64,000 nt of DNA from an uncultured Collinsella sp. (GTDB taxonomy: Bacteria; Actinomycetota; Coriobacteriia; Coriobacteriales; Coriobacteriaceae): positions 1-64,000 of the forward strand of contig UQID01000005.1 of NCBI GenBank assembly GCA_900541045.1, written 5' to 3'. A program made the translations under genes and the position numbers. The notes under the pieces were generated by a model. That model searched no databases, had not been told where the DNA came from, and was given only the letters and a program-made list of their open reading frames with translations. Positions 16,049-25,700 of this stretch are shown piece by piece; the first letter of the stretch is position 1; each line of letters opens with the position of its first letter.

Positions 16049-17140
16049 ATGGATTCTCTCAACGATTTGAACGAGCGCGTCGACGCCTTTGTCGGCACCA
16101 GCTCCTTCGAGACGCCTGCCGCGACGAACGACCAAGCCCCCATCGATGTTCCCGCCGAGGTTCACGAGGACATCGTCGCCTCGGTCGACTTCTCCGAGGT
16201 TGAGCTTGCAGACGAATTTACCGAGCCCCAGGTGGCCGTAACTCCCAACGGCCTTTTGCCCATGGAGCCGCTGCCCATCGACGGGCGTCTGCGCAAGGCA
16301 GCCCTCCGTATGCCCGATGAGATCGAGGGGGCCAGCGGCTTTACGCTCTTTGGCCGCCGCATCAAATCGCTCATCTACACCACCGACGTGGCGGTCATCC
16401 GCAACTCCAATGCCGACGCCGTGTTTGCCGTCTACCCCTTCACGCCGCAGCCCGCCATTACGCAAGCGTTGCTGACTGTTGCCGAGTGCCCGGTCTTTGT
16501 GGGCGTTGGCGGCGGCACCACCACCGGTAAGCGTTCCGTGCAGATGGCGGCCGTATCCGAGATGCAGGGCGCGGCGGGCTGCGTGGTCAACTCCCCCGCT
16601 ACTGCCGAGATGGTCGAGCACATCACCAACATCGCCGACATCCCCGTCATCGCCACGGTCGTTCGCTGCGACGACGATGCTCACGCCAAGGTGCGCGCCG
16701 GAGCCAAGATTCTCAACATCGCCGCCGGCAAAAACACGCCCCAGGTCCTGCGCGAGCTGCGCGAGCACTATCCCAACCTGCCGCTCATCGCACCGGGCGG
16801 CAAGACGCCCGAGAGCATCCGTGAAACCATCGCCGCTGGCGCCAACGCCATCATCTGGACGCCGCCTTCGGCCCAGCAGCTTCAGACCGACATGATGCAG
16901 CGATACCGCAAGATGAAAGAAGACGCCACGCCCGTCATCTCGCGCGACGATGTGCCCATTATCGACCAGGTCGCCGCCGCCGAGGTTAGCCAGGTCGAGA
17001 ACATGAATCCCGACGTGCCGATCCCCGACGAAGTCATCGAACGCGTCGCTTCGATCCACGATCATATCGAGGAGCGTCGCGCCAGCCGCGGACTCAAACC
17101 CTCGCTGCACGGCTTCTTCTTCCGCGGAAAGAAACGCTAG
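16049..17140 (+). CDS. KDPG-aldolase-like TIM-barrel protein of unknown function
   Basis: A 363-residue protein. Residues about 1-75 are acidic and low in complexity. From about residue 100 there is a beta/alpha-barrel pattern with strands such as DAVFAVYPF, CPVFVGVGGG, GCVVNSP, IPVIATVV, AKILNIAAG, LPLIAPGG and ANAIIWTPP. The late glycine-rich phosphate-loop-like strands (IAPGGKTPESI, GANAIIW) recall KDPG aldolase and related barrels, but a Schiff-base Lys is not evident at the usual place. I do not recognise a named enzyme. A strong terminator follows. Confidence 0.7.
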   Translation: MDSLNDLNERVDAFVGTSSFETPAATNDQAPIDVPAEVHEDIVASVDFSEVELADEFTEPQVAVTPNGLLPMEPLPIDGRLRKAALRMPDEIEGASGFTLFGRRIKSLIYTTDVAVIRNSNADAVFAVYPFTPQPAITQALLTVAECPVFVGVGGGTTTGKRSVQMAAVSEMQGAAGCVVNSPATAEMVEHITNIADIPVIATVVRCDDDAHAKVRAGAKILNIAAGKNTPQVLRELREHYPNLPLIAPGGKTPESIRETIAAGANAIIWTPPSAQQLQTDMMQRYRKMKEDATPVISRDDVPIIDQVAAAEVSQVENMNPDVPIPDEVIERVASIHDHIEERRASRGLKPSLHGFFFRGKKR

Positions 17141-17150
17141 CCGCAACAGC

Positions 17151-17190
17151 AAGGCCCGTCCCGCAAACAACGGGACGGGCCTTTTTCTGT
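17151..17190 (+). terminator. rho-independent terminator of the TIM-barrel gene
   Basis: AGGCCCGTCCCG and its complement CGGGACGGGCCT form a 12-bp stem with a short loop, followed by TTTTT. It is 10 bp after the stop codon. Confidence 0.9.
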
Positions 17191-17248
17191 TATCGAATGT
17201 CGGGAGGGACAGGCGCAGCCGTTAAAACCGTCAGCCAGCCCACGAACG

Positions 17249-18139
17249 CTAATCCACGCGCTTGTCGCCCATAAAGAAGACGGCCACCGTGCCGGGGCCG
17301 GTATGCGAGCCAATCAGAGCACCGATGCTATTGATCTCAATCTTGCCTTTGAGCTGCGGAACCTGTTCCTCTATCAGTGCCGCAACGGCCTCGGCGTCCT
17401 CACGGCACGCCGAGTGCGACATGATGCACTTGCCCGAATAGTTCGCGCCGTCCTGCACATGCGCCATCACGGTCTTGGCCATCTCGGAGATCGCGCGCTT
17501 CTTGGTGCGAATCTTCTCACGCGGCGCCAGCTCACCTTCGCAATCGACCGTCATGAGCGGGCAAATCTTGAGCGCCGCGCCGATGATCGCGCTCGCGGCC
17601 GAAATGCGACCGCCGCGCAGGTAGCTCGACAGATCGGTCGAGAAGAACCAGTGGTGCAGGTTGAGTTTATGCTCCTCAATCCAAGCGGCCGTCTCGTCGA
17701 GCGAAGCGCCGCTATCGCGAACGTCGGCGGCACATTCCGCCAGCAGGCCAAAGCCCGAAGACGCCGCCAGCGAGTCGATGACGCGTACCTTGCCGCCCTG
17801 GGGATAGCGATCCGCAAGCATCTGCGCCGCAACGCAGGCCGATCCATACGTGCCCGAAATACCCGACGACAACGCCAGGTGCAGCACGTCTTTACCCTCG
17901 GCAACAAACGGCTCCCAAAACTCCTCGTACTCACCCACGCTCACCTGAGACGTCTTGGGCATGGCGCCCGCGGCAATCTGGGCAAAAAACTCGTCCGGCG
18001 CAATCGACTGATACAGATCGTCCGTATAGACAACATCGTCGATCTCGTAATGAAAACACACGACAGGGATATTGCGCGATTCAAAGAACTCGCGGGTTCG
18101 GTCGGCGGCGGATTCACAGGTCAGGACAAAATCACTCAT
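17249..18139 (-). CDS. DegV family fatty-acid-binding protein (second copy)
   Basis: A 296-residue DegV/FakB-type protein, diverged from the one at 2413-3273. It has LTCESAADRTREFF at the start, the lipid-pocket motif LALSSGISGTYGSA, the DSLAASSGFG loop and a C-terminal SIGALIGSHTGPGTVAVFF block. Compared with the first copy it has the more typical SSGISGTYGSA motif. AGGAG precedes the ATG at 18139. Two DegV proteins in one genome often differ in fatty-acid preference; that is family knowledge, not shown here. Confidence 0.9.
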   Translation of the reverse strand: MSDFVLTCESAADRTREFFESRNIPVVCFHYEIDDVVYTDDLYQSIAPDEFFAQIAAGAMPKTSQVSVGEYEEFWEPFVAEGKDVLHLALSSGISGTYGSACVAAQMLADRYPQGGKVRVIDSLAASSGFGLLAECAADVRDSGASLDETAAWIEEHKLNLHHWFFSTDLSSYLRGGRISAASAIIGAALKICPLMTVDCEGELAPREKIRTKKRAISEMAKTVMAHVQDGANYSGKCIMSHSACREDAEAVAALIEEQVPQLKGKIEINSIGALIGSHTGPGTVAVFFMGDKRVD

Positions 18140-18459
18140 ATGAGGCTCCTTACTTATTACTGCGTAAATTATCGCACAGCAAGCGTGAATACAGTACAAA
18201 TGTCCACTATTTACCAAATTGAACCAAAGGTAGTGAACATCTTTACCGTCATCCTCTCTATCGATCCAGGAGGTATGCGCCTGCATATAAACGACCCTAC
18301 GTCTCCACCCAACCGACACATCAACCTCAACTAAATCGATTTACCAAACCGTTCAGCCGACAATTCAGCCGCTGGCGCAAAATGGAAACAAAAGCGGCGC
18401 ATACTGATAAACGTTTGACGCTGTTTATCAGTTTTACCAGCCCCATCGGAAGGTGTTTC
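18140..18459. promoter_or_regulatory. divergent control region between degV and fbp
   Basis: A 320-base gap. On the fbp side an inverted repeat CTGATAAAC/GTTTATCAG spans 18404-18431, about 30 bp before the fbp start, placed like an operator or leader hairpin. A possible 19-codon leader reading frame follows AGGAGG at about 18268, with only one base between that site and its ATG, so I do not call it. On the degV side GATAAT lies in the minus-strand leader, a fair minus-10 element. Nothing else is evident. Confidence 0.35.
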
Positions 18460-20376
18460 ATGGTCGCATTCGATCGCAACCCGCAAGACTTTAAGTATCT
18501 GCGTCTGCTGTCGAGACAATTTCCCACCGAGCAATCCGCGTTTACCGAGATCATCAATCTCTCGGCCATTCTCAACCTGCCCAAAGGCACCGAGCATTTT
18601 ATGAGCGACGTGCACGGCGAGTACGAAGCCTTTATGCACATCCTCAACAACTGCTCGGGTGTCGTGCGCGAACATGTCGACGAGATCTTTGGCGACACGC
18701 TCTCCTTTGACGAAAAGGGCGAGCTGTGCACGCTCATCTACTACCCGCGCGAGAAGATCGAGCTGGTCCGCAGCCGGCGCGAGGACTCCCCCACCTGGTA
18801 CAAGACAATGCTCGACCAGCTCATCATGGTTGCCCGCTCGCTTTCGAGCCGCTATACGCGCTCCAAGGTGCGTAAGGCCATCCCGCGCGATTACGCCTAC
18901 ATCATCGACGAGCTGCTGCACACGCATCCGGACGAGAACAACTATCGTGTGCGTTATCACGAGCGCATCGTGGAGTCCATCCTAGAGACCGCAAGCGCCG
19001 ACGACTTTATCGAGTCGCTCGCCTCGCTCATCAAGCGCCTCGCCGTCGACCACCTGCACCTGGTGGGCGATATCTTCGACCGTGGCGGCGGCGCTGCCAA
19101 GATTATGGACCGCCTGCTCACCTATCATTCGCTCGACATTCAGTGGGGCAACCACGATCTGCTGTGGATGGGCGCCGCCGCCGGTGAGCCCGCCTGCATC
19201 GCCACGGTGCTGCGCAACAACCTGCGCTACGACAATTACGAGATCCTTGAGAACGACTACGGCATCTCGCTGCGCGGGCTTGTCGCCTTTGCCGATGCCA
19301 CCTATACCGCCGGTGAGCCCATCAGCCCGCTGATTAAAGCCATCAACGTCCTGCTCTTTAAGCTCGAGGGCCAGATTATCCAGCGCCACCCCGAATTCGA
19401 CATGACCAACCGCCTGCTGCTCGACAAGATCGACCACGACACCGGCACGGTCACGCTCGCCGACGGCAGCGTGTGGCCGCTCACGACCAACGACTTCCCC
19501 ACCGTCGACCCGACGGACCCCTACACGCTCACGCCCCAGGAGCAACACATCATCGACAAGCTCGTGTCCGAGTTTGTCACCGCCGATCACCTGCATCGCC
19601 ATATCGATTTCCTCTACACCCACGGCTCGATGTACAAGGTCGCCAACGGCAATCTGCTGTTCCATGGCTGCGTGCCGCTCAACGAAGACGGCACCTTTAG
19701 CAGCATGAACTGCCTGGGTGCCTGGCACGCCGGCCGCGATTATCTCGATTTTTGCGACTGCATCGCCCGCCGCGCCTGGCGCGTGGGCGACCGCGACGCC
19801 CTCGACTGGATGTGGTACCTGTGGATCGGCTTTAACTCACCCGCCAGTGGACGCCTGGTGCGTACCTTTGAGCGCGCCTATATCGCTGATAAGAGCACTT
19901 GGGTCGAGCCGATGGACCCGTACTTTACGCTTACCAAGTCGCCCTCGGTCTGCGACGACATCATGCGCGAGTTTGGCGTCGCGCCCATGGCATGCTCGCC
20001 GACCGGCCACATCATCAACGGACACACACCCGTTAAAACCACCAAGGGCGAGCAGCCCATCCGCGCCGAGGGCAAGCTGCTGGTCATCGATGGTGGCTTC
20101 TGCCGCGCCTACCACCCCAAGACGGGCATCGCCGGCTACACGCTTATTTCGAGCTCACGCGGCTGTCGCCTTAAGTCGCACCGGGCCTTTACAACGGTTG
20201 CCGAGGCACTTACCCGCAACGTGGACATCGAAAGCGAGACCAACCGTTTTGACCAGGCCGACCGGCGCCGCATGGTGAGCGACACCGATACCGGCGCCAA
20301 GATCCGCAGCCAGATCCAGGACCTACGCCAACTGCTCGATGCATATAGAAACGGTGCTATCGAGGAACGCGCCTAG
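18460..20376 (+). CDS. fbp: fructose-1,6-bisphosphatase, class III
   Basis: A 638-residue class III (Firmicutes-type) fructose-1,6-bisphosphatase, which makes fructose 6-phosphate in gluconeogenesis. It is a calcineurin-like metallophosphatase: MSDVHGEYEAF, LVGDIFDRGGGA and IQWGNHDLLW supply the metal ligands, with later His residues in CSPTGHIINGHTP. The length matches Bacillus Fbp (about 640-670). AAGG precedes the ATG at 18460; the frame is open 26 codons upstream. The first GtrA-like gene follows after 78 bp and could be cotranscribed. Confidence 0.95.
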   Translation: MVAFDRNPQDFKYLRLLSRQFPTEQSAFTEIINLSAILNLPKGTEHFMSDVHGEYEAFMHILNNCSGVVREHVDEIFGDTLSFDEKGELCTLIYYPREKIELVRSRREDSPTWYKTMLDQLIMVARSLSSRYTRSKVRKAIPRDYAYIIDELLHTHPDENNYRVRYHERIVESILETASADDFIESLASLIKRLAVDHLHLVGDIFDRGGGAAKIMDRLLTYHSLDIQWGNHDLLWMGAAAGEPACIATVLRNNLRYDNYEILENDYGISLRGLVAFADATYTAGEPISPLIKAINVLLFKLEGQIIQRHPEFDMTNRLLLDKIDHDTGTVTLADGSVWPLTTNDFPTVDPTDPYTLTPQEQHIIDKLVSEFVTADHLHRHIDFLYTHGSMYKVANGNLLFHGCVPLNEDGTFSSMNCLGAWHAGRDYLDFCDCIARRAWRVGDRDALDWMWYLWIGFNSPASGRLVRTFERAYIADKSTWVEPMDPYFTLTKSPSVCDDIMREFGVAPMACSPTGHIINGHTPVKTTKGEQPIRAEGKLLVIDGGFCRAYHPKTGIAGYTLISSSRGCRLKSHRAFTTVAEALTRNVDIESETNRFDQADRRRMVSDTDTGAKIRSQIQDLRQLLDAYRNGAIEERA

Positions 20377-20454
20377 CACCACCCGCGGGGATTGGCTAAA
20401 CTTGCTGAGTTTGTCATCCCCGCGGCGCTCCGGCGCCACCCTAAGGCAGGTACC

Positions 20455-20850
20455 ATGCAAAAGCTCCTTGCGCAGATCATGAAGTTTGGCGTCGTCGGCG
20501 TCGTTGCCACCGTCATCGACTTTGGCATCATGAATCTGCTCCACTACGGTCTGGGCCTCAATATCCTGATTGCCAATACCAGCGGCTTTATCGTCTCGCT
20601 CATCTTTAACTACGTCGCGAGTATGAAGTACGTGTTTGCGCACAAGGAGGGCATGAGCCGCCGCCGCGAGTTCATTATCTTTGTCGTGCTGTCCGTGATC
20701 GGCCTGGCGCTCAACGACGGTATCGTGCTGGCGCTCAACGCCGGCCTGGGGCTCGAGGCCAATATCGCCAAGATTTGCGCCACCGCGCTTGTTATGGTCT
20801 ACAACTTTGTGACCCGAAAGATCTTCCTGGAGGGCGACGAGACCAAGTAG
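20455..20850 (+). CDS. GtrA-like membrane protein, copy 1
   Basis: A 131-residue four-span membrane protein of the GtrA family, whose members are thought to flip lipid-linked sugars for cell-surface polysaccharide. It shows FGVVGVVATVIDFGIMNLL in span 1, the conserved polar loop FNYVASMKYVF, then two more spans and the basic ending NFVTRKIFLEG. A paralogue follows at 21070. No glycosyltransferase gene is adjacent, so the partner is unknown. Confidence 0.85.
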   Translation: MQKLLAQIMKFGVVGVVATVIDFGIMNLLHYGLGLNILIANTSGFIVSLIFNYVASMKYVFAHKEGMSRRREFIIFVVLSVIGLALNDGIVLALNAGLGLEANIAKICATALVMVYNFVTRKIFLEGDETK

Positions 20851-20874
20851 CTCGACCTCCTCCTTGCACTACGG

Positions 20875-20918
20875 GGCCCACGGACGGCGCGCGTCGAACG
20901 CTGCGTTGTTCGTGGGCC
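20875..20918 (+). terminator. possible terminator between the two gtrA genes
   Basis: GGCCCACG at 20875-20882 pairs with CGTGGGCC at 20911-20918 around a GC-rich loop. The T-run is poor (TTGCTCG), so termination is uncertain. The gap from 20851 to 21069 must also hold the promoter of the second gtrA gene if it is not read through. Confidence 0.4.
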
Positions 20919-21069
20919 TTGCTCGTTTACGGAAGGATTTACGACGTTTGCGGATTGTCTCTTGCAAATTTGACGAGTTCGTGTAGTTCTTGGCAAAGCC
21001 CTTACGTTTCCCTTGCAAAAGCTCTAAAGTATCCTCTGCTCGATTCGTCAACGCATTGGATGTGATTAC

Positions 21070-21477
21070 GTGCGCAAGGCACTGGCACAACCTCATACTA
21101 AGCAATTCCTCAAGTTCGCTGTCGTGGGTCTTATCTCCTTTGGCATCGACTGGGGCATGCTCATTGCGCTCGTCGAGCTGTTCCATCTCGACTTTTTGAT
21201 GAGCACCACGATCTCGTTTATCACGTCCGTCGTGGTCAACTACTGGCTCAGCATGAAGTACGTGTTCGACCATCGCGAGGGTATGAGCCGCAAGCGCGAG
21301 TTCACGATCTTCACCATCCTGTCGGTGATTGGTCTGGGCCTCAACGACCTGTACATGTTTGTGGGCGTCACGTTTTTGAGCATCGGCTACCAGGCCATGA
21401 AGGCCATCGCCACGTTCCTGGTCACCTGGTACAACTACTTTAGCCGTCGCTTCTTCCTCGAGGGCGCGCAGTCATAG
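21070..21477 (+). CDS. GtrA-like membrane protein, copy 2
   Basis: A 135-residue GtrA-family protein closely similar in plan to copy 1: FAVVGLISFGIDWGMLIALVE in the first span, NYWLSMKYVFDHREGMSRKREF in the loop (copy 1 reads NYVASMKYVF and EGMSRRREF) and NYFSRRFFLEG at the end. This is a tandem duplication that has diverged. The start is GTG at 21070. Strong terminator downstream. Confidence 0.85.
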   Translation: MRKALAQPHTKQFLKFAVVGLISFGIDWGMLIALVELFHLDFLMSTTISFITSVVVNYWLSMKYVFDHREGMSRKREFTIFTILSVIGLGLNDLYMFVGVTFLSIGYQAMKAIATFLVTWYNYFSRRFFLEGAQS

Positions 21478-21503
21478 TCGATTCGACATTTGCTTGAATA
21501 TAT

Positions 21504-21539
21504 AACCGGTTGGAATTCACGTTCCAGCCGGTTTTTTTG
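21504..21539 (+). terminator. rho-independent terminator of the second gtrA gene
   Basis: AACCGG(T)TGGAA pairs with TTCCAGCCGGTT, followed by seven T. It is 27 bp after the stop codon. Confidence 0.9.
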
Positions 21540-21590
21540 TTTGACGAGGCTGTCGAGGAAGACGTACGGGACGGGCCACGGTGCCGAAAT

Positions 21591-21820
21591 GGGACGCGCC
21601 TTCCCCATGGGCGCCGTTCCGGAAAGCGCGTCCCAGATTGAGGCCTCAAAGCGGGACACAGTTTCCGCAACGCCACTCAAGCGGAAAGTGCATCCCGGAA
21701 TCCGACCTCGGAACGGGACGCGGTTTCCCAATGGCCATCGAAGCGGAAACTGCATCCCGGAATCCGCCTCCAGAGTGGGACGCGCTTTCCGGTTGAGCCT
21801 CGATTGGGAAACTCCGTCCC
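21591..21820. repeat. tandem array of four imperfect palindromes
   Basis: Four units of about 45-50 bases, each a left arm like GGGACGCGCTTTCC and a right arm like GGAAACTGCATCCC with an 11-18 base spacer, follow one another with about 62-base spacing. Arms are imperfectly complementary and the spacers are unrelated. The array fills the gap between the gtrA and DUF4430 terminators, with no coding potential I would trust. It is not a CRISPR: the repeats are degenerate and alternate in orientation. Confidence 0.6.
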
Positions 21821-21828
21821 ATTCGCAT

Positions 21829-21869
21829 CAAAAAACGGGCGGCCTGGATGTTTGTCCGAGCTGCCCGTT
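21829..21869 (-). terminator. rho-independent terminator of the DUF4430 operon
   Basis: On the minus strand AACGGGCAGC pairs with GCCGCCCGTT (one mismatch) and is followed by TTTTTT. It lies 22 bp after the stop of the 300-residue DUF4430 protein. Confidence 0.85.
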
Positions 21870-21890
21870 CCGTGCGTTATGTTGAGATCC

Positions 21891-22793
21891 CTAGCCTGTT
21901 ACGTAATACCAGACGACGTTGTCGCCGTTGGAGAGAACGTAGTTGCTGCAGGCCGTCATGGGCGTCGAGCCGTTGACAGAGTACATCCAACCGCTCGTGC
22001 CGCCATACTGCTTCTCGGCCAAACCGCCGATCGCGGCGACATACGTGCCGTACGATGAGCCGTGTGCGTTGACGGAAAGCCCGAGCGCGCATAGGGCGTC
22101 GTAGACGGTGGCACCTTCGTTAAAGGTATAGGTGCCGCCGGCGGACACAGGATTGCCCACGGCACTCGACGTAACCGAGACCGACACAGTAACGTATCCA
22201 GACTCCTGCGAGCCACCCTGGCCGCCCGTGGAAGCGCCTCCGCCGTTAGAGGCCGTGGCCCCGCCAGACGACTGGCCACCGCCCGAAGAGGCACCGCCAG
22301 ACGTGTTGGTCGTATCGGCAGCTCCGGTATTCTGAGAAACCGATGCTTCGCCAGACTTCTTGCCATCCTGCTCTTCGGACTTTTTGCCTTCCGAGTTTTT
22401 ATCCGAGCTCTTGTTCGAAGACTCGGAATCGCCCTTGGCGTCACCCGAGTCCTTGGACTTATCTTTCGCATCGCCCGAAACCTTGGAATTCTTGGAGTCG
22501 GCCTTGCTAGAAGCAGCAGCCGAACCAGGCACCTTGGCATCATTGGCGACGACGCTCTCCCCCGTCACGGCCTGAACGATCCAGTCGATGGACCAGGCAC
22601 CGCTTGTGGAGGGATGGACAAACCCCAGCGAGACGACAATCAGGGCAACGCAAGCAGCCGTAAAAACGCCGACAAGTGCCTTGCGCCGCGGGGCGGACGC
22701 CGCCGAAGCGGCGCCCTTTTGCTTTGCATCGTCGAGCTGGATAAACGAGGAGTCGGGCTGCTGCCCGTTGGTCTCCTTGGGCTTATCGGGCAT
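21891..22793 (-). CDS. membrane-anchored DUF4430 protein
   Basis: A 300-residue protein. A cytoplasmic N-terminus of about 40 residues is followed by one membrane span (KALVGVFTAACVALIVVSLGF). Next comes a long Ser/Lys/Asp/Gly-rich linker of about 120 residues. The C-terminal domain of about 90 residues has the DUF4430 pattern: TVSVSV at its start, GATVYDALCALG, GWMYSVNGS and the ending NGDNVVWYY. DUF4430 resembles the C-terminal domain of transcobalamin and intrinsic factor. The start at 22793 overlaps the 3' end of the giant gene upstream; GGGTG lies 6 bases before it. I infer extracellular ligand binding, perhaps passing a ligand from the giant protein to the membrane. Confidence 0.8.
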   Translation of the reverse strand: MPDKPKETNGQQPDSSFIQLDDAKQKGAASAASAPRRKALVGVFTAACVALIVVSLGFVHPSTSGAWSIDWIVQAVTGESVVANDAKVPGSAAASSKADSKNSKVSGDAKDKSKDSGDAKGDSESSNKSSDKNSEGKKSEEQDGKKSGEASVSQNTGAADTTNTSGGASSGGGQSSGGATASNGGGASTGGQGGSQESGYVTVSVSVTSSAVGNPVSAGGTYTFNEGATVYDALCALGLSVNAHGSSYGTYVAAIGGLAEKQYGGTSGWMYSVNGSTPMTACSNYVLSNGDNVVWYYVTG

Positions 22794-25700
22794 TACCGTC
22801 ACCCTTGCCGCGCTTGGTCAGCATGAAGACGGCGATGAGCGCGAGGCCGATCACGCCGGCCGCGATGCCGACAATAGCGAGCGGGTTGAGGCCAGACTCC
22901 TGCGCGGAAGCCTCAGTGGACTTCTTGGCAGTGGTCGTGGAAGCGGATGCCTTGTCGGACTTGGAGTCGGACTTCTTGTCGGACTTGCCGTCCTTCTTGT
23001 CAGACTTCTTCTCGTCCTTCTTGTCGGACTTGTCGGAGTCCTTCTTGTCGGACTTGTTGTCCTTGGTCCCGGTCTTGGTCGACACCGTCGTCTTGGTCAC
23101 CGGCTTCTGACCCGGGGCGACAGCGCCACCCTTCGAGCCGGAGCCAGTGCCCGCGCCAGCGCCCGTGCCGGTACCAGCACCAGTGCCGGAGCCGCTGCCA
23201 CCGTTAGAGCCAGAACCGCCATTGCCGTCAGGGTTAACGGCGTTCTTGGTCCACTTGGCATACAGCGTCATATCGGCCGTCACCGGCGTGCTGAAGTCAT
23301 ACGCCTCCGTGCAAGCCTCATCGGTGTACCAGCCACCGAAGGTGTAGCCCTCACGCGTCGGATCGGCAGGCTTAACCAGCTTGCCGTCGGCCGTAGTCTG
23401 GAAATCGACCTTGGAACCATCGCCAGTCTCGAACGAGACCTTAACGCCACCATTCAGCTTGAACAACGTGCCGGAATCGTTGATGTAGTAGAGGTTGCCC
23501 TTGGCGTCGCAGGCAATCGGCGAGTCGCAGTAGTTGTTGTGTCCCGTTGCGCTAAACGCACCGGTCGCCTGCGCGTCACCCAGCTTGTAGCGATAGACAC
23601 CGCCGCCCGAGGTGTAGTTCACATAGTCGGAAGTCGCACCGTAGTTAACCGTGAAGTAGACATACGTGCCATCTGCCTGGGCGCTCACGAGCGGTGTACC
23701 CTTGATGCCGCCGATGGGAAGCGCGGAGCCATCAGCAGACGAAACCAACGTCGTAGCAAAGTCATTATCAAGGTCGACAATCGCCAGCGCAGAACCACCG
23801 GAAACCTCGCCGCCGACAATCAGCTTGTTGCCATACAGCGTAGGCATGCAGGCGCATCCCGTAAGACCCAGGTCGACGACGCGCTCTTCGGAAATGCGCG
23901 AAGCGGCATCCGCACCACGCGAACTACCGTCAGAAATCGCCAAAACGTGCAGCTTGCCATCGCGCGAAATCAGATAAGCATGGCTACCGTCGGCGGAGAG
24001 CACACAGGAGGAGTTAACGATAGCCCCAACGGAAACGCTTCCAAGCACAGCGCCCGAAGACTTGCCGAGCATCTCAACGGTACCGGCGCTGGTGGGAACC
24101 AGAATAAAGCCGTCACCCACGGTAGCACCCGTCCAGTAATAACCCTCATCGGCGTTGACGTGCTGCCAGGAAACGGCACCGGTCAGGATATTGATGCGCG
24201 TCAGATGGCCGTTGTTATACACGCCCTTACCATAGTCGACATCAACGGTGCCGACATAGAGATAGTTGCCATCGACCGTCAGCTGAGAATTCGACTGAGC
24301 AGTTTTGCTCACAGGGTCGGTAACCCAAACCGTCGTGAGCGTATCGGCCGTCAGAGCCTGGACCGCACCGCCATCGAGCGGGACGATGACCAAGCCGTTC
24401 GTATAAATCGGACGCGTCGTGTAGCCAATCGTAGTCTTAAGGTTCGACTCGGCAAGCACCTTGCCCGACTCTGCGTCGATCTTAAGCAAGCGCTTGTTGA
24501 CGGCGAGATACACGTTGCCGTTTACGACAATCGGCTCGCTCGCGTTGGGATACGTGGCGCCCGAGTAGGCCTTCCAATCGAACGTCCAAGAGCTTGCCAG
24601 CGCGCCCGTAGGGGTGGACACGTTCTCGACCACCGCATTGGAATTGCCGTTCCAGTCGGCTTTCCAATCGGTCGGGCGCGAAGCGCTCGGATCCACGACG
24701 ATTTCGTCAGGATTGGGCACCGTGTCGCCGGCAGCATATGCCCAGACGATCTTGTCGCCCGACTTGAGCGCGTAGTCACCATCGAGCTGAGTCCCGGGGT
24801 CCCCGTTTACAAAGAACGACCAGGAGCCCGTCAGCTTTGTGCCATCAAGCGGGGACACGAGGCTATGGACATTCCAATAGCCGCCATCATTGAGCATCAC
24901 GGAATCAATGCCCAGGGCATCGAAATAGGCAGCAGATGCATCCTTAATCGTCGTGCCCTCAACGAACACCTGCATCGAAGGATCAGTCCAGCGCTGAGCC
25001 TTATCGTCCTTCTTGCCGATGATCTCCATCGAAACGGAGACCTGACCAGGCATGGTGCCGTCGGAGCCATAGACCCAAGCAATCTCGTCGCTTGCCTTAA
25101 GCGTATAGGCGCCCGCACCAACATCAACAGGCTTGCCATTGACAAAGAACTGCCAATATTTCCAGGTGTTTTCGTCAACCTTCTCGCTCGAGAGGGTCAC
25201 GTTCTTTTCGAACGGCGAGGTCAGCGACTCGAGATACCAGCCAAACGAGCTCTCCCCCGTTTTGGCGCCAATGCCAGACTTTTTAAAGATCTGCTCGGAA
25301 AGGTCAGCAGCGGTTGTTCCCTCGTCCACGAGAGCTGTCGTAGGCTGTGCCCACGTCTGCCGGGCGCCCGAAGCATCCTGGCCGATAACGGTGCAGCTTA
25401 CCGAAAGCTGATCGGCAGGAGCGGGGTCGTTGTACTTCGAGTAGTACCAGACGACGGAGTCGCCGGCCTTGAGCGTGTAGCCGCCGGCGCCGACCATGGA
25501 GGACTTGCCGTTGATGAACAGCTGCCAGTACGCTTCGGTCGTCGGGTCGTAGGCGAGCGTGCGGCCGGAGTCGAAGGGCGACGTGATCGAATTGAGCGCC
25601 CAGCCCCAGGAGCCGTTGGGGTCGTAGTCGGCCTTGAGGCCGGTCTGCTTGAAGAGCTGCTCGGAGAGGTCGGCCGCGGTCGAGCCCTTCTTCAGCGTAA

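Noticed and set aside
18268..18333. A possible 19-codon leader peptide before fbp
   Set aside because: The AGGAGG is only one base from the ATG and the sequence has no regulatory codon run.
21591..21820. CRISPR array
   Set aside because: The repeats are palindromic, degenerate and alternate in orientation; there are only four and no cas genes are near.
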